A stretch of DNA of 64,000 nt from Fructobacillus durionis (GTDB lineage Bacteria > Bacillota > Bacilli > Lactobacillales > Lactobacillaceae), in the NCBI RefSeq assembly GCF_900112405.1, contig NZ_FOLI01000004.1, forward strand, positions 44,494 through 108,493, read 5' to 3'. A program made the position numbers and the translations under genes. The notes beneath the pieces were generated by a model. That model was not told the origin of the DNA, made no database searches, and worked only from the letters and a program-made list of their open reading frames with translations. This document shows, piece by piece, positions 25,524 through 36,645 of the stretch; positions within the stretch are counted from its first letter, which is position 1, and the number at the start of each line of letters is the position of its first letter.

Positions 25524-26747
25524 ATGCTTCTTGTTGTCAATATTTTGAGTATTCCGCTTTTTATTTTTCTTGCTTACCTACTATCGAATGACCGTAAACG
25601 GATTCAGTGGCGGTCGGTTTCGATTGTTTTGGGCTTGGAGTTGTTGCTGGCCTGGCTCTTTACGAACTTTAAGGCTGGTCGGCAGGCCGTTATGGCCGCA
25701 GCTGACGGCTTTAACTGGTTGGTTGCTGCGGCCTGGAAGGGGATTGCCTTTGCCTTCCCGGATTGGTTAACCGCCAACCATGGCGGGCCGAACTTTGTGA
25801 CGGCGGCTCTGTTGCCTATGCTCTTGGTCATTCCGCTCTTTGATATTCTGGCCTATTTCCGCTTTCTTCCCTGGATTATCAAGTGGGTTGGACGGGGCCT
25901 ATCAAAGATTACGGGCCAGCCAAAGTTTGAGGCTTTCTTCTCCATTGAAATGATGTTTCTTGGAAACACCGAGGTTTTGGCTGTTTCCAAGGCCCAGTTG
26001 AACCAGATGTCAGCACGGCGGAACATGACTTTGGCCCTCATGTCGATGTCCTGTGTTTCGGCGGCCATCATTGGTTCTTATACGCAGATGATTCCGGGGC
26101 AGTATGTGCTGACCGCCATTCCCTTGAACATTCTGGGCGCCATTGCGGTGGCGGCCTTGTTGAATCCAACGAAGGTGTCGGCAAAGGACGATGAGATTGT
26201 GCAGGTGAGCGATGACGGCGGGAAGCGGGAGCCTTTCTTCTCCTTCCTGAGTGGATCAATTTTAGGTGCCGGAAAAATGGTGCTGATTATCGCTGCAACG
26301 GTCATTGCCTTTGTTTCCTTGGGTGAGCTGATTAATCAGATTTTGGGCTTAGCAGGATTGAAGTGGCTGACCCTGGAGAACATCTTTGGTGTGATTATGT
26401 TCCCATTCGCCTGGGTGCTGGGATTCTCCGTTGGGGATGCCTTCCAGCTGGCGCAGTACATGGGAACAAAGTTGGTGACCAATGAGTTCGTGGTAATGGG
26501 GGAAGTATCAAAGAACATGATGGCTGGTAAGGGACTCTTTGCCAACGACCACGCTCGAATTGTTCTTTCCGTCTTCCTAACTTCCTTTGCCAACTTTGGA
26601 ACGATTGGAATGATTGTTGCCTGCTTTAAGGGACTGGTTTCTCCTGAAAAGAACGACTATATTTCTGCCCGAGTGCCTTACATGTTAGTTGCTGGAATTC
26701 TGGTTTCTCTGATTTCAGCTGCGATGGCGGGACTGTTTGTTTGGTAA
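25524..26747 (+). CDS. nupC: NupC-type nucleoside:cation symporter
   Basis: Concentrative nucleoside transporter of the CNT family. The 407-residue product has about ten spans and the family motifs FFSIEMMFLGNTEVLA (about residues 139-154) and an Asn- and Gly-rich C-terminal pore region (VGDAFQLAQYMGTKLV). It is divergent from rbsK-rpiA, which fits uptake of nucleosides whose ribose enters the pentose phosphate pool, although no nucleoside hydrolase or phosphorylase is nearby. The preceding 212-base spacer holds only a short GC hairpin near 25465-25480. Confidence 0.92.
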   Translation: MLLVVNILSIPLFIFLAYLLSNDRKRIQWRSVSIVLGLELLLAWLFTNFKAGRQAVMAAADGFNWLVAAAWKGIAFAFPDWLTANHGGPNFVTAALLPMLLVIPLFDILAYFRFLPWIIKWVGRGLSKITGQPKFEAFFSIEMMFLGNTEVLAVSKAQLNQMSARRNMTLALMSMSCVSAAIIGSYTQMIPGQYVLTAIPLNILGAIAVAALLNPTKVSAKDDEIVQVSDDGGKREPFFSFLSGSILGAGKMVLIIAATVIAFVSLGELINQILGLAGLKWLTLENIFGVIMFPFAWVLGFSVGDAFQLAQYMGTKLVTNEFVVMGEVSKNMMAGKGLFANDHARIVLSVFLTSFANFGTIGMIVACFKGLVSPEKNDYISARVPYMLVAGILVSLISAAMAGLFVW

Positions 26748-26795
26748 GGGTGTTATAGGGTTGTCGTAATCCTTACTTTAAAGGAAATATCCATC

Positions 26796-26823
26796 AAAAA
26801 AGGCCAGACCGAAAGTCTGACCT
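26796..26823 (-). terminator. terminator of the CBS gene (minus strand)
   Basis: AGGCCAGAC / GTCTGACCT around CGAAA. The A run on the left gives a U tract on the minus-strand transcript. Confidence 0.75.
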
Positions 26824-26837
26824 AAAGAAAGATAAAA

Positions 26838-26868
26838 GAAAAGCCAGCGAAATTTCGTTGGCTTTTTG
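26838..26868 (+). terminator. terminator after nupC
   Basis: AAAAGCCAGCGAAA / TTTCGTTGGCTTTTT, closing nupC. It overlaps the region read by the convergent CBS gene. Confidence 0.85.
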
Positions 26869-26869
26869 A

Positions 26870-27523
26870 TTACATGAATTGTGAGAGGTCTTCTTGGGCA
26901 ACAACTGTAAAACGTTTGCGTTCCAACTTCGTAATAATCTTACGTAGGACTGGTGAATCAGCAGTCAAAGGCAAGGTGAAAAGCACGGCAAGTGGGCCGC
27001 CCTGACTCTGCGTTTGGAGTGACAAGACTGATTCAATGTTAGTGTAGCGGGTGATGATGCGGGCCATGCGTTGAAGATCACCACGACGCTGCCGATCACG
27101 AACGGCAATGGCAACGCCACCCTTGGCAAGTGACCAGGATTTGGCCAAAAGATCCATCAAAGCGGCGTGAGTTAGGATACCAACGAAGTGGTGTCCGTCA
27201 TCTACAACGGCGATGTATGGCAAATCGCGAATGGCGAAGAAGAGTTCGTAGAAGTCCGCCTTGGTGGAGATGAACTTCGTCGAGTTACGCATGATCGACG
27301 TTGCCTTCTGGTTGAGGTCGCCCTTGTTCGCGACGAACTCGTAGACGTGTTGACGGTAGACGTTTCCACGGAAGAGATGGCCGGTGGCATCTAGGATGGG
27401 GATGGTCCGGAGATGCTGACCTTCCTTCTGGTTTTCGAAGATGTCATAAACTTCACCAATGGTGGTGTCTTCGGTCACGGTCAGCAAATCTTGCTTTTTG
27501 ATAATCATTGACTTGGGGAACAT
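26870..27523 (-). CDS. CBS-pair protein with C-terminal ACT-like domain (YkuL/CbpB-like)
   Basis: The 217-residue soluble protein has two CBS motifs (about residues 12-70 and 80-140) that usually bind adenine nucleotides, followed by about 75 residues with an ACT-like pattern (GVAIAVRDRQRRGDLQRMAR onward). The CBS part is like YkuL/DarB/CbpB, proteins known to bind cyclic di-AMP in other Firmicutes, but it is longer than those. Ligand binding here is inference. It is convergent with nupC and divergent from pth. Confidence 0.8.
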   Translation of the reverse strand: MFPKSMIIKKQDLLTVTEDTTIGEVYDIFENQKEGQHLRTIPILDATGHLFRGNVYRQHVYEFVANKGDLNQKATSIMRNSTKFISTKADFYELFFAIRDLPYIAVVDDGHHFVGILTHAALMDLLAKSWSLAKGGVAIAVRDRQRRGDLQRMARIITRYTNIESVLSLQTQSQGGPLAVLFTLPLTADSPVLRKIITKLERKRFTVVAQEDLSQFM

Positions 27524-27581
27524 TAGAAACCTCTTTTAAACGTACGTTCTTTCCTATATCCTAGCATACTTTTGGGGAAAT

Positions 27582-27610
27582 TCGACTCTTTTACATGTTA
27601 AGATTATAGT
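27582..27610 (+). promoter_or_regulatory. promoter of pth-mfd
   Basis: TCGACT at 27582-27587, a 17-base spacer and TATAGT at 27605-27610, just upstream of the pth ribosome-binding site. Confidence 0.45.
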
Positions 27611-27635
27611 AACGAACATTTTGGAGGGGAAAAGC

Positions 27636-28202
27636 ATGAAATTCATCTTTGGTTTAGGAAATATTGGGGCGAAGTACGATCAGACCCGACACAATATTGG
27701 ATTCATGGCGCTGGACCATTTTGCGGCCAGCCAGGGCGTTGACTTTACCCCAACCAAACTCTTTGGCCAGGCGGCCAAGTTGAATGTTGATGGGGAGACC
27801 GTTTGGTTGGTAAAGCCCACAACTTATATGAACGATTCAGGGCAATCCGTCCGTGCCTTCTTGGACTTTTACGGTGGTAAGGCCGACGATATTTTGGTTT
27901 TGAACGATGATTTGGACTCACCCTTTGGCAAGTTGCGTTTTCGTGCCAAGGGTTCAGCCGGTGGGCACAACGGTTTGAAGTCCATTATGGCTCACACTGG
28001 TACACAGAATTTCTTGCGTTTGAAGTTTGGTATTTCACACCCAGATCACACGCACGAAGCGGTGGTGAACTACGTTTTGGGAAAGTTCTCAAAGGAAGAT
28101 TTAGCCGAATGGGAACAGACCTTTGAAAAGACGGACCAAGCATTACTCGATTGGATTAAGGGAGCAGATGCAGCGGCTCTAAGCAACCGCTACAACGGAT
28201 AA
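27636..28202 (+). CDS. pth: peptidyl-tRNA hydrolase
   Basis: Cleaves peptidyl-tRNA released from stalled ribosomes. The 188-residue product has the start FIFGLGNIG, the catalytic His19 in TRHNIGF, the PTTYMNDSGQSV segment and GSAGGHNGLKSI. ATG 27636 was chosen because GGAGGGG lies just before it; an in-frame TTG at 27621 is the base of that site. mfd begins 2 bases after the stop, a common pth-mfd arrangement. Confidence 0.96.
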   Translation: MKFIFGLGNIGAKYDQTRHNIGFMALDHFAASQGVDFTPTKLFGQAAKLNVDGETVWLVKPTTYMNDSGQSVRAFLDFYGGKADDILVLNDDLDSPFGKLRFRAKGSAGGHNGLKSIMAHTGTQNFLRLKFGISHPDHTHEAVVNYVLGKFSKEDLAEWEQTFEKTDQALLDWIKGADAAALSNRYNG

Positions 28203-28204
28203 GA

Positions 28205-31200
28205 ATGGTTTTAGCGGATTACTTACAAAAAGAAAAAGAATTTCAGGTTTTTGCTGAACAGGAGAAGCCAGGCGAACGACAGTTACTGCTGGGACTAAAT
28301 GGTGCAGCCAAGGCGGCCGGATTAGTATCCTTGTTCCAAAGTCGCCCACGGCCAATCCTCTTGTTGACCGACACGGTCGCCCACGTGGAAGAACTGGCCC
28401 AGGACCTAACGGATTTGCTAGGTGCTGATCAAGTTTACCGTTTCGTGGCCGAAGAGGCCGTGGCGACCGAGCTGGCCATTTCATCAAACAGTCACGTGGC
28501 CGACCGTGTGGCTGCCTTGGTGGCCCTTGCCGAAGAAAATCCAGGTATCTACCTGAGCAATTCTGCGGCTTTTTGTCGTTATGAGCCAAAGGCTGACGCC
28601 TTAAGGGCGGCCTGTTTGCAGCTGCAGGTTGGCGAACAGTACGACTTTGCCGAATTGAAGGGCCGTTTGGTCACACTGGGCTATGTGAACACGCCCCAGG
28701 TTGAACAGATTGGCCAGTTCGCCCAGCGTGGTTCGATTATCGATGTTTATCCTGCTGACCAGGACGAACCCTTCCGTTTGGATTTCTTTGATGATGAACT
28801 GGACCAGATGAAGACCTTTGATCCAATTAGTCAGAAATCAACGGGGACGGTTCAGACGGCTAACATCTTACCAGCCTCTGATTTAATTATGGACGAAGCG
28901 GCCTATGCGGCTGGAAAGGCTGCTTTGGAAACAGCCTTTACCGACTACCGCAAGGAAGCGGCTGGTGTGGAAAAGAAGCACGTGACCGAAGGCTTTGCCC
29001 CAACGCAACGGGCTTTGGATGAAGGCCGGCGTGATGAGGCAATCTTGCCTTATCTGTCTTACTTCTATCCAGATAAGCAGACGATTCAGGACTATTTGCC
29101 CAAAGATGGTCTAGTAATTATCGATGAATACGCCCGTTTACAGGAATCCTTGCTGACGCAGACTGGTTTAGATAATGACTGGTTTGATTTGCAAGTTAAA
29201 AACAACCAGTTGATTCCGCCTTTGGCCTTGCGGGCTGAACTTGGGGACCGTCTGTCTGACGTCTCTCAGGCGCAAACCTATTTGGCTAATCTGAAGCGGG
29301 GCCTGAACCAGCTAACTTTTAACCACTTATTAGAATGGACTTCCCGTCCGGCTAAGCAGTACTTTGGGCAGTTAGACGCCTTGATGCCTGACCTGACTTT
29401 TGCAAAAGAGCGGGGGATGACCTGGGTATTATTGGTTGGTTCGCAGGAGCGGGCTGACCGTTTGGTTGAGTCCTTGGACTCCCGCGACGTGCAGGTGCCC
29501 ATCCACCAAACGATTCAAGACAACCAGGTCCAGGTTGTCATCGGAAACTTGTCGGCTGGATTTGAGTGGCCAATGGCTCACTTGACGGTTTTGACGGAGC
29601 GGGAGCTTTTTGCCAAGGCCCGCAAGCCGGTGGCCCGTAAGCAGAAGAAGCTGCAGAACGCCGAGCGTTTGAAGTCCTACAACGAACTATCCGTGGGCGA
29701 TTACGTCGTGCACATTAACCATGGAATTGGTCAGTATCAGGGACTGGAATCGATTGAGTCAAACGGTGGTAAGCAGGACTACTTGGTCATTGCCTATCAA
29801 AAAAACGCCAAGATTTTCCTACCGGTTACCCAGCTGAACTTGATTCAGAAGTACATCGGTGGGTCCGATGCTGGTAAGCGCCCTAAGATTAACAAGTTGG
29901 GCGGTACCGAGTGGCAGAAGACCAAGAAACAGGTTGAGGCCAAGATTGAAGACATTGCCGACGACCTTTTGGCCTTGTACGCCGAGCGTGAGGCCAAGCA
30001 GGGTTATGCCTTCCCCGCCGATGACCAGGCCCAGTTGAAGTTTGACACGGCCTTTCCGTACCCTGAAACGCCGGACCAGATTCGTTCGATTGAAGAAATT
30101 AAGGTCGACATGCAAAAGAAGCGGCCAATGGACCGCTTGCTGGTGGGGGATGTTGGTTTTGGGAAGACCGAAGTTGCCCTGCGTGCCGTCTTTAAGGCGG
30201 CCCATGCCGGGAAGCAGGTCGCTTTGCTAGCGCCAACGACCATTCTGGTTCAGCAGCACTATGAGACCATGCTAGAACGTTTCTCGGACTTTCCAGAGAT
30301 TCGAATCGGTCATTTGTCCCGTTTCCAAACGGCGGCGGAGAACAAGAAGACGATTGAAGCCCTCGAAAAGCACGAGATTGACATCGTGGTGGGAACCCAC
30401 CGTTTGCTGTCAAAGGATGTTCAGTTCGCCGACCTCGGCCTACTGGTCATTGATGAGGAGCAGCGTTTTGGGGTTAAGCACAAGGAGCGCTTGAAGCAGT
30501 TGAAGGCCAACATCGATGTGTTGACTTTGACGGCCACACCAATTCCTCGTACCTTGAACATGGCCATGGTGGGAGCTCGTGACCTATCAGTTATCGAAAC
30601 GCCACCATTGAACCGTTTCCCAATTCAGACCTACGTTGTCGAATTGGATTGGACACTGGTACGCGATGTGATTCAGAAGGAATTGGCCCGAAATGGTCAG
30701 GTCTTCTACCTGCACAACCGCGTGGCGGATTTGGAAAACATTCGCTCACAGATTGAAGACGTCGTGCCCGATGCCCGGGTAGCCGTGATTCACGGCCAGA
30801 TGTCCGAGGTGCAGTTGGAGTCGATTCTTTATGACTTCTTGAACCAGGAGTATGACGTTTTGGTCACCACGACCATCATCGAAACGGGTGTGGACATTCC
30901 GAATGCCAACACGCTGATTGTTGATAACGCGGACCACATGGGCCTTTCCCAGCTCTACCAGCTTCGTGGCCGTGTTGGTCGTTCGGCCCGTTTGGCCTAT
31001 GCCTACTTCACTTATCCATTTACGCGGACGCCTTCAGAAGAGGGGGAGAAGCGTTTGGAAGCTATTCGTGACTTCACGGAATTGGGTTCTGGCTTCAAGA
31101 TTGCCATGCGTGATCTGTCCATCCGTGGTGCCGGCGATTTGCTTGGTAAGCAGCAGCACGGCTTCATCGATTCCGTTGGGTATGATTTGTACACGCAGAT

Positions 31201-31750
31201 GCTAAAGGAAGCCGTTGCCAAGAAGCAGGGTGAGGAAAAGCCGGAAGAGGTGCAGCACAAGACCGACGCCGAGTTGGTTCTGGGCGTTCTGGCCTTCTTG
31301 CCAGACGACTATGTCGAAGACAACGCGCAGAAGGTTAACCTTTACCAGCAGATTCGTCGGGCACAGACCGACGAGGACTTTGACCAGGTGGAAGATGATT
31401 TGACCGACCGCTTTGGGGAACTACCAGATGAAGCCGCTCGATTGATTCTGGTTTCCCGTCTGAAGACGATGGCCGACGAGACCGAAGTGACTCAGATTCG
31501 CCGTCAAAAGGACAAGGTTACAATACGATTCAACGAGGAAATGTCTCAGAAGTTAGCCGGTGAAGAAATCTTCATGGCCTTAAAGGACGTTCCTTACAAG
31601 GCGGTGGTGGACGGTAAGTCCGCCCAAATGGCCGTCACTCTAACCATTGATTTGAAACAAGAATCGGCCTACTGGCTGAATGCTGTCAAAGACTTCTTGG
31701 CCGCTTGCCAGGAAGTTGTAGCAGAAAAGGATGAAGAAAATGCGGATTGA
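28205..31750 (+). CDS. mfd: transcription-repair coupling factor Mfd
   Basis: DNA translocase that removes RNA polymerase stalled at lesions and recruits UvrA. The 1181-residue product has the UvrB-homology N-terminus, a CarD-like RNA polymerase-binding domain starting near [19 protein letters not shown] (about residue 496), and the RecG-like motor with Walker A GDVGFGKT at 648-655 and an IDEEQRFGV Walker B. The TRCF C-terminal domain follows. It starts 2 bases after pth and overlaps rqcP by 11 bases. Confidence 0.97.
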   Translation: MVLADYLQKEKEFQVFAEQEKPGERQLLLGLNGAAKAAGLVSLFQSRPRPILLLTDTVAHVEELAQDLTDLLGADQVYRFVAEEAVATELAISSNSHVADRVAALVALAEENPGIYLSNSAAFCRYEPKADALRAACLQLQVGEQYDFAELKGRLVTLGYVNTPQVEQIGQFAQRGSIIDVYPADQDEPFRLDFFDDELDQMKTFDPISQKSTGTVQTANILPASDLIMDEAAYAAGKAALETAFTDYRKEAAGVEKKHVTEGFAPTQRALDEGRRDEAILPYLSYFYPDKQTIQDYLPKDGLVIIDEYARLQESLLTQTGLDNDWFDLQVKNNQLIPPLALRAELGDRLSDVSQAQTYLANLKRGLNQLTFNHLLEWTSRPAKQYFGQLDALMPDLTFAKERGMTWVLLVGSQERADRLVESLDSRDVQVPIHQTIQDNQVQVVIGNLSAGFEWPMAHLTVLTERELFAKARKPVARKQKKLQNAERLKSYNELSVGDYVVHINHGIGQYQGLESIESNGGKQDYLVIAYQKNAKIFLPVTQLNLIQKYIGGSDAGKRPKINKLGGTEWQKTKKQVEAKIEDIADDLLALYAEREAKQGYAFPADDQAQLKFDTAFPYPETPDQIRSIEEIKVDMQKKRPMDRLLVGDVGFGKTEVALRAVFKAAHAGKQVALLAPTTILVQQHYETMLERFSDFPEIRIGHLSRFQTAAENKKTIEALEKHEIDIVVGTHRLLSKDVQFADLGLLVIDEEQRFGVKHKERLKQLKANIDVLTLTATPIPRTLNMAMVGARDLSVIETPPLNRFPIQTYVVELDWTLVRDVIQKELARNGQVFYLHNRVADLENIRSQIEDVVPDARVAVIHGQMSEVQLESILYDFLNQEYDVLVTTTIIETGVDIPNANTLIVDNADHMGLSQLYQLRGRVGRSARLAYAYFTYPFTRTPSEEGEKRLEAIRDFTELGSGFKIAMRDLSIRGAGDLLGKQQHGFIDSVGYDLYTQMLKEAVAKKQGEEKPEEVQHKTDAELVLGVLAFLPDDYVEDNAQKVNLYQQIRRAQTDEDFDQVEDDLTDRFGELPDEAARLILVSRLKTMADETEVTQIRRQKDKVTIRFNEEMSQKLAGEEIFMALKDVPYKAVVDGKSAQMAVTLTIDLKQESAYWLNAVKDFLAACQEVVAEKDEENAD

Positions 31751-32015
31751 TAAGTTTTTGAAGTTATCACGAATTATTAAGCGTCGGACGGTTGCCAAGG
31801 AATTGGCCGACCAAGGCCGGATTTCCATTAACGGAAAAGTCGCTAAGTCATCAGCCAACGTTGGTACTAATGATGAAGTGGAGATTCGCTTTGGAAATAA
31901 GACTTCGACTTTTAAAGTCTTGAAGTTGCAAGACATTGTGAAGAAGGACGAAGCACAGGATTTGTACGAGGTAGTCTCCGAGGAGTACCAAAGGGACTAC
32001 AATAGCGAAGTTTAA
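31740..32015 (+). CDS. rqcP: RqcP/YabO-like S4-domain RNA-binding protein
   Basis: A 91-residue S4-domain protein ([17 protein letters not shown], then [10 protein letters not shown]). In other Firmicutes RqcP binds the 50S-peptidyl-tRNA complex and promotes Ala-tailing during ribosome-associated quality control. ATG 31740 was chosen because AAGGA lies eight bases before it and it gives the usual MR(I/L)DKF start; an ATG at 31731 is too close to that site. It overlaps the end of mfd, and divIC follows, the standard order. Confidence 0.92.
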   Translation: MRIDKFLKLSRIIKRRTVAKELADQGRISINGKVAKSSANVGTNDEVEIRFGNKTSTFKVLKLQDIVKKDEAQDLYEVVSEEYQRDYNSEV

Positions 32016-32090
32016 GCTTTAGCAAACTTTCTGACTTCAACTTGTAACTTAATTGAAAATGTGTAAAAATGAGATTAAGGAGATATGACG

Positions 32091-32477
32091 ATGGCAGATA
32101 GTAGTCGTTTACAATCAAATATTCGACCACTGAATGCGCGTATTGCTCAGCAAATCGCCGCATCCGATGCCAAGCGTGAGGCCACACGTCAGCATTATGC
32201 CCGTGCTCACCGTCGTCGTAGAAAGCAAATTGTGATTGTGGGGCTGGCCATTGCGTCGGTTTTCATGGTCCAGTTAATTTTTGGACAGGTTCGTTTACAT
32301 GCCGCCAATAAGGCCTTAACGAAATCTGAAAACCAATTGGTTGCTGTCCAGAAGTCAAACGACTCGTTGAAAAAAGAATCCAAGCAACTGCAGGATGAAA
32401 ACTATTTGAAGCAAATCCTACGTGATCGCTACGGATACTCGAAGAAGAACGAGACGATTTATAACTTGCCAAACTAG
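32091..32477 (+). CDS. divIC: septum formation initiator DivIC/FtsB-like
   Basis: A 128-residue bitopic division protein with a basic cytoplasmic tail (RRRRKQ before the span), one span at about 45-64 and an extracellular coiled coil ending in the family pattern YGYSKKNETIY. It should form the FtsL-DivIB-DivIC complex at the septum. ATG 32091 was chosen because AAGGAG lies eight bases before it; the ATG at 32085 is only two bases from it. The order rqcP-divIC-tilS is typical of the group. Confidence 0.9.
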   Translation: MADSSRLQSNIRPLNARIAQQIAASDAKREATRQHYARAHRRRRKQIVIVGLAIASVFMVQLIFGQVRLHAANKALTKSENQLVAVQKSNDSLKKESKQLQDENYLKQILRDRYGYSKKNETIYNLPN

Positions 32478-32485
32478 GCAGGATG

Positions 32486-32513
32486 AAAAGCCACCCTCTG
32501 GGGTGGCTTTTTC
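32486..32513 (+). terminator. terminator between divIC and tilS
   Basis: AAAAGCCACCC / GGGTGGCTTTTT around TCTG. It may be partly read through, because tilS starts only 37 bases later without an obvious promoter. Confidence 0.8.
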
Positions 32514-32549
32514 TAGAAAAAACATTCTTAAGAAGTACGATGAAATAAA

Positions 32550-33887
32550 ATGTTTGAGACAATCCAGGAAACAATTGAAAATTTAGCCCTACCAAAACGT
32601 GTCCTCGTCGCCTGCTCAGGTGGACTGGATTCAACGGTCTTAGTTGACGCCCTCTGCCGCTACCGTTCAGACGTTTCGGTTTCGGTTGTCCATGTGGACT
32701 ACTGTCTTCGTGAGGAGAGTCGGGGGGATGCTGACTTCGTTCAGGATTTTGCTGAGGAGCGCGGACTGCCTTTCTATAAGAAAGTCGCGGATTTATCCCA
32801 GGAAAAGCAGGGCGTTGAGGAAAAGGCTCGGTTGATTCGTTTTGATTTCTTCGAGGGGCTCTTGAAGGAACTTGGTGCAGGCGTTGTGATTTTGGCCCAG
32901 CACCAGGACGATCAAGCCGAAACGATCTTGATGCAAATTGTGCGAGGGGGAGTCTTCCAACGCAAGTTTGGGATGAACCAACAGAGTGGACACTATTTAC
33001 GTCCCTTCTTGAACTTTAAGAAGGCGGACTTGGCTGAATACGCCCGTGAACACCAGTTAACCTGGCGGGAAGACGTAACGAACCAGGATCCGGATTATAC
33101 AAAACGGAATCAGATTCGTAACATTGTTTTACCGGCCCTAAACGAAGTGAACGGACGGGCCCAGGAACATATCATCCAGCTGGCGGAACAGCTTTCCCGT
33201 GAGGAGTTGCTGATTGAGGGGCAGGCCAAGCGCTATTTGGAGCCATTCTACAAAAACTATAACGATGTGCCACGACTTTGGTGGTTCCCATGTTTGAAGT
33301 TGATTGCGACGCGAGCGGGGCTCTACAATTTGAAGGAAAGCCAGATACAAGACGTTGTCGATTTGATGCGACAGACGTCGAAGCCGAACGGCCGAATTAC
33401 TCTTTCCGATGGCTATTACTTCGAAAAGTCCTACCAAACGGTTGATATTTTTAGAGAGAATCCAAACGACGTAAAAAGCTCGAAAAAATTGCTGAAAGAC
33501 GGCCAAAAGTCTGACATTCTTGTGTTAGAATTAGACCAATGGTATTTTTTGACAGATTTAAGGGTCAGAGTCCAATCAAATCGACCAAGTGAACCGGATA
33601 CGGGGTGCCTACCCCTACCGGATAACTTGGATGGTCGGTTGGAATTGGTTTTGGCGAAAAGCCGGGACCGGATTCCTTTGAGTAGTGGTCATAAAACGGT
33701 TCGACGGCTCTTAATCGACGAGAAAATTCCAGCGGAGGAACGGGCAAAAACCTACCTCCTTTTGGACCAAGAAAAGAATGTTTTGGCGGTCTTTTTAGGA
33801 CAGAAACAGTGGTATTTTACCCGTAACTGGCCAAAGGATCGACCAAGTGGCAAGCAATGCTTAGTATGGCGAATTGAGGAAAACTAG
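32550..33887 (+). CDS. tilS: tRNA(Ile)-lysidine synthase
   Basis: Converts C34 of tRNA-Ile(CAU) to lysidine, so that the tRNA reads AUA and is charged with Ile. The 445-residue product has the PP-loop SGGLDS at residues 23-28, HVDYCLREES near 49-58 and an AQHQDDQAETILM segment, followed by the C-terminal substrate-binding domains. No strong ribosome-binding site is visible before the ATG. Its stop overlaps the GTG start of hpt by one base. Confidence 0.95.
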   Translation: MFETIQETIENLALPKRVLVACSGGLDSTVLVDALCRYRSDVSVSVVHVDYCLREESRGDADFVQDFAEERGLPFYKKVADLSQEKQGVEEKARLIRFDFFEGLLKELGAGVVILAQHQDDQAETILMQIVRGGVFQRKFGMNQQSGHYLRPFLNFKKADLAEYAREHQLTWREDVTNQDPDYTKRNQIRNIVLPALNEVNGRAQEHIIQLAEQLSREELLIEGQAKRYLEPFYKNYNDVPRLWWFPCLKLIATRAGLYNLKESQIQDVVDLMRQTSKPNGRITLSDGYYFEKSYQTVDIFRENPNDVKSSKKLLKDGQKSDILVLELDQWYFLTDLRVRVQSNRPSEPDTGCLPLPDNLDGRLELVLAKSRDRIPLSSGHKTVRRLLIDEKIPAEERAKTYLLLDQEKNVLAVFLGQKQWYFTRNWPKDRPSGKQCLVWRIEEN

Positions 33888-34423
33888 TGGATAACGATAT
33901 TGAAGAAGTATTATTTGACCAAAAGCAAATCCAAGAGGCTGCAGACCGCTTAGGTGCACAAATCACCAAAGACTATGCTGGGCAAAAGCCCCTCGTCCTT
34001 TCAGTATTGAAGGGTGCCTACCTCTGGACGGCGGATGTAATTCGTAAGATTGACTTGTACGTTGATCTCGAATTCATTAAGATTTCGTCTTACCATGGTG
34101 GTGTTTCATCATCAAATGAAATTTCATTGGTAACAGACATCCATTCTGACGTAAAGGGTCGCGATGTGTTGATTTTGGAAGACATCGTGGATACTGGTCA
34201 GTCACTCCAATTCTTGGAGGACCTCATTCTTTCCCGCGGTGCCAACTCAGTTCGTGTGGCAACCCTCTTGGATAAGAAGGAAGGCCGTACGGTTGATATC
34301 AAGGCTGACTACGTTGGCTTTGACGTTCGCAACGAATTCGTTGTTGGTTACGGCTTGGACTACAAGGACTTGTACCGTAACTTGCCATACGTTGGTATCT
34401 TGAAGCAAAGTATTTATAAGTAA
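33887..34423 (+). CDS. hpt: hypoxanthine phosphoribosyltransferase
   Basis: Salvages hypoxanthine and guanine with PRPP. The 178-residue product has the PRPP-binding loop LEDIVDTGQS (about residues 97-106) and KGAYLWTADVIR near the N-terminus. GTG start at 33887 shares one base with the tilS stop and has GAGGA upstream. Adjacent tilS-hpt-ftsH is conserved in Firmicutes, where these proteins are also reported to influence ftsH expression. Confidence 0.95.
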   Translation: MDNDIEEVLFDQKQIQEAADRLGAQITKDYAGQKPLVLSVLKGAYLWTADVIRKIDLYVDLEFIKISSYHGGVSSSNEISLVTDIHSDVKGRDVLILEDIVDTGQSLQFLEDLILSRGANSVRVATLLDKKEGRTVDIKADYVGFDVRNEFVVGYGLDYKDLYRNLPYVGILKQSIYK

Positions 34424-34500
34424 GCAGAACTTAAATCTGCCGGTTTGAATGACTCATTAGTCAGTTCAGATAGTAAATTTTTAAAGATTGAGGAATTCAG

Positions 34501-36594
34501 ATGAAAAATAAAAATGGCGGCTTTTTCAAAAGCTCCTTCTTGTATGTCATCATCTTCCTGGCTGTAATCGCCGGAATCTACTCCTTTATGGGTGGTTCCA
34601 ACGGGTCAACAAAGACTCTCTCTCAGTCGGAATTTGTAAAGGCACTTTCTGATAAGGAAATTGATTCCTTTAGCATCCAGCCTGGAAACGATGTTTACAC
34701 CGTTACTGGAAACTACAAGAAGAGCCAAAGCTCAAAGAAGAGCTCAAACTCAGGTTTGAACGCTTTGATTGCCCAGCAATCATCAACGACAAAGTTCCAG
34801 ACTTCTGTCTTGCAAAACGACTCATCCATTAAGGACATCACGGCAGCAGCCAAGAAGTCCAACACTGAGATGACGACGAAACCAGCCGCTTCTTCTGGCT
34901 TCTGGTTGAACCTTGTGATTTCAATCGTTCCAATGCTCTTGATTTTGGGTATTGCCTACTTGATGATGTCACAGTCAGCCGGTAAGGGTGGCCAGGGCGG
35001 CATGATGGGTAACTTTGGTAAGTCAAAGGCTAAGCCTTCTGATCCAAAGGATAACAAGACCCGCTTTACTGACGTTGCTGGTGCTGACGAAGAGAAGGAA
35101 GAACTTGTTGAAGTTGTTGAATTCTTGAAGTCACCAAAGAAGTTCACCGAAATGGGTGCCCGTATTCCAAAGGGTGTCTTGCTTGAGGGACCTCCAGGAA
35201 CTGGTAAGACAATGTTGGCTAAGGCCGTTGCCGGTGAAGCTTCCGTACCATTCTTCTCAATGTCAGGTTCTGACTTCGTGGAGATGTTCGTTGGTGTCGG
35301 TGCTTCCCGTGTTCGTGACCTCTTTGACCAAGCCAAGAAGGCTGCGCCAGCCATCATCTTCATCGATGAAATTGATGCCGTTGGACGCCGTCGTGGCTCT
35401 GGTATCGGTGGTGGAAACGATGAACGTGAACAGACTTTGAACCAAATCCTGATTGAAATGGATGGGTTCGATAACTCTGAAGGTGTTATCATCTTGGCTT
35501 CTACTAACCGTTCTGACGTTTTGGATCCAGCCTTGCTCCGTTCTGGTCGTTTCGACCGTAAGATCATGGTTGGTGCTCCTGACGTTAAGGGCCGTGAAGC
35601 CATCTTGAAGGTCCACGCAAAGAACAAGCCATTGGCTGACTCAGTTGATTTGGGTGCGATTGCACACCAAACGCCTGGATACGTTGGTGCCGATTTGGAA
35701 AACTTGTTGAACGAAGCCGCCTTGTTGGCAGCTCGTCGTAACAAGAAGCAAATTGATTCAGCGGACTTGGATGAAGCCGAAGACCGTATCTTCCAAGGAC
35801 CTGCTAAGGCAAACAAGGCCATGTCTGAACTTGAACGTAAGACAACGGCCTACCACGAAGCTGGTCACGCCTTGGTTGGTTTGGTGAAGTCCAACGCCTC
35901 CGTTGTTCGAAAGGTTACCATTGTTCCTCGTGGACGCATTGGTGGTTACGCCTTGATGACACCAAAGACGGACCGTTACAACATTCGTTACTCAGAAGCA
36001 TTGGAGCAGTTAGCTGGTTTGATGGGTGGACGTGCTGCTGAATTGGCAACGTTCAACGAAGCATCATCCGGTGCTGCAAACGATTTCCAGCAGGCAACCA
36101 ACTTGGCCCGTCAAATGGTGACGGCCTACGGTATGTCTGACAAGTTGGGCATGGTTCAACTTGAAGGAAACGCCTCTGTTTCATACAACGAAGGTGGCGG
36201 TGCCAAGTCTTATTCAGAAGAAACTGCGGCTTTGATTGATGAAGAAGTTCGTCGATTCACAACGCAAGCCTTCGAAGAAGCAACTAAGATTTTGACGGAA
36301 CACAAGGACAAGTTGGCAGAAATCGCCAACGCCTTGCTCGAAGTCGAATCACTTGATGAAAAGCAAATTAAAGACATCTACGAAACTGGTCACTTTACAA
36401 AGAAGGGTGAAGAAGACGAAGATGACGCCAAGTCTTATGACGAAGCAAAGGCTGCCTTGGATAACAAGGAAGACCAAGTTGAAAAGGCAGAAGAAAAGGG
36501 TGACAAGAATCCTGATCAGGCTTTGGAAGATGATTCTGAAGAGCCAGCATCAGCCGATGACGCCCCTGAATCTGATGACGATTCAAAGGCATAA
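34501..36594 (+). CDS. ftsH: ATP-dependent membrane zinc metalloprotease FtsH
   Basis: Membrane AAA+ protease that degrades misfolded and regulatory proteins. The 697-residue product has two N-terminal spans (about 13-30 and 138-160) with a short extracellular loop rich in Ser, Walker A GPPGTGKT starting at 230, the SRH region, and the zinc site HEAGH at 452-456. The C-terminal tail (about 610-697) is acidic and low-complexity. The ATG has GAGGA upstream. It ends with a terminator before hslO. Confidence 0.97.
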   Translation: MKNKNGGFFKSSFLYVIIFLAVIAGIYSFMGGSNGSTKTLSQSEFVKALSDKEIDSFSIQPGNDVYTVTGNYKKSQSSKKSSNSGLNALIAQQSSTTKFQTSVLQNDSSIKDITAAAKKSNTEMTTKPAASSGFWLNLVISIVPMLLILGIAYLMMSQSAGKGGQGGMMGNFGKSKAKPSDPKDNKTRFTDVAGADEEKEELVEVVEFLKSPKKFTEMGARIPKGVLLEGPPGTGKTMLAKAVAGEASVPFFSMSGSDFVEMFVGVGASRVRDLFDQAKKAAPAIIFIDEIDAVGRRRGSGIGGGNDEREQTLNQILIEMDGFDNSEGVIILASTNRSDVLDPALLRSGRFDRKIMVGAPDVKGREAILKVHAKNKPLADSVDLGAIAHQTPGYVGADLENLLNEAALLAARRNKKQIDSADLDEAEDRIFQGPAKANKAMSELERKTTAYHEAGHALVGLVKSNASVVRKVTIVPRGRIGGYALMTPKTDRYNIRYSEALEQLAGLMGGRAAELATFNEASSGAANDFQQATNLARQMVTAYGMSDKLGMVQLEGNASVSYNEGGGAKSYSEETAALIDEEVRRFTTQAFEEATKILTEHKDKLAEIANALLEVESLDEKQIKDIYETGHFTKKGEEDEDDAKSYDEAKAALDNKEDQVEKAEEKGDKNPDQALEDDSEEPASADDAPESDDDSKA

Positions 36595-36601
36595 GCGTAT
36601 G

Positions 36602-36629
36602 AAAAAGTTGGCTTCGGCCAGCTTTTTTT
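36602..36629 (+). terminator. terminator after ftsH
   Basis: AAAAGTTGGC / GCCAGCTTTTTTT around TTCG. The following gene starts 17 bases later, so some readthrough into hslO is likely. Confidence 0.85.
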
Positions 36630-36645
36630 CTTGAAAGGAGACATT

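Noticed and set aside
34956..35822. Long minus-strand frame of 288 codons
   Set aside because: Antisense shadow of ftsH, whose codon bias opens the other strand; low-complexity product.
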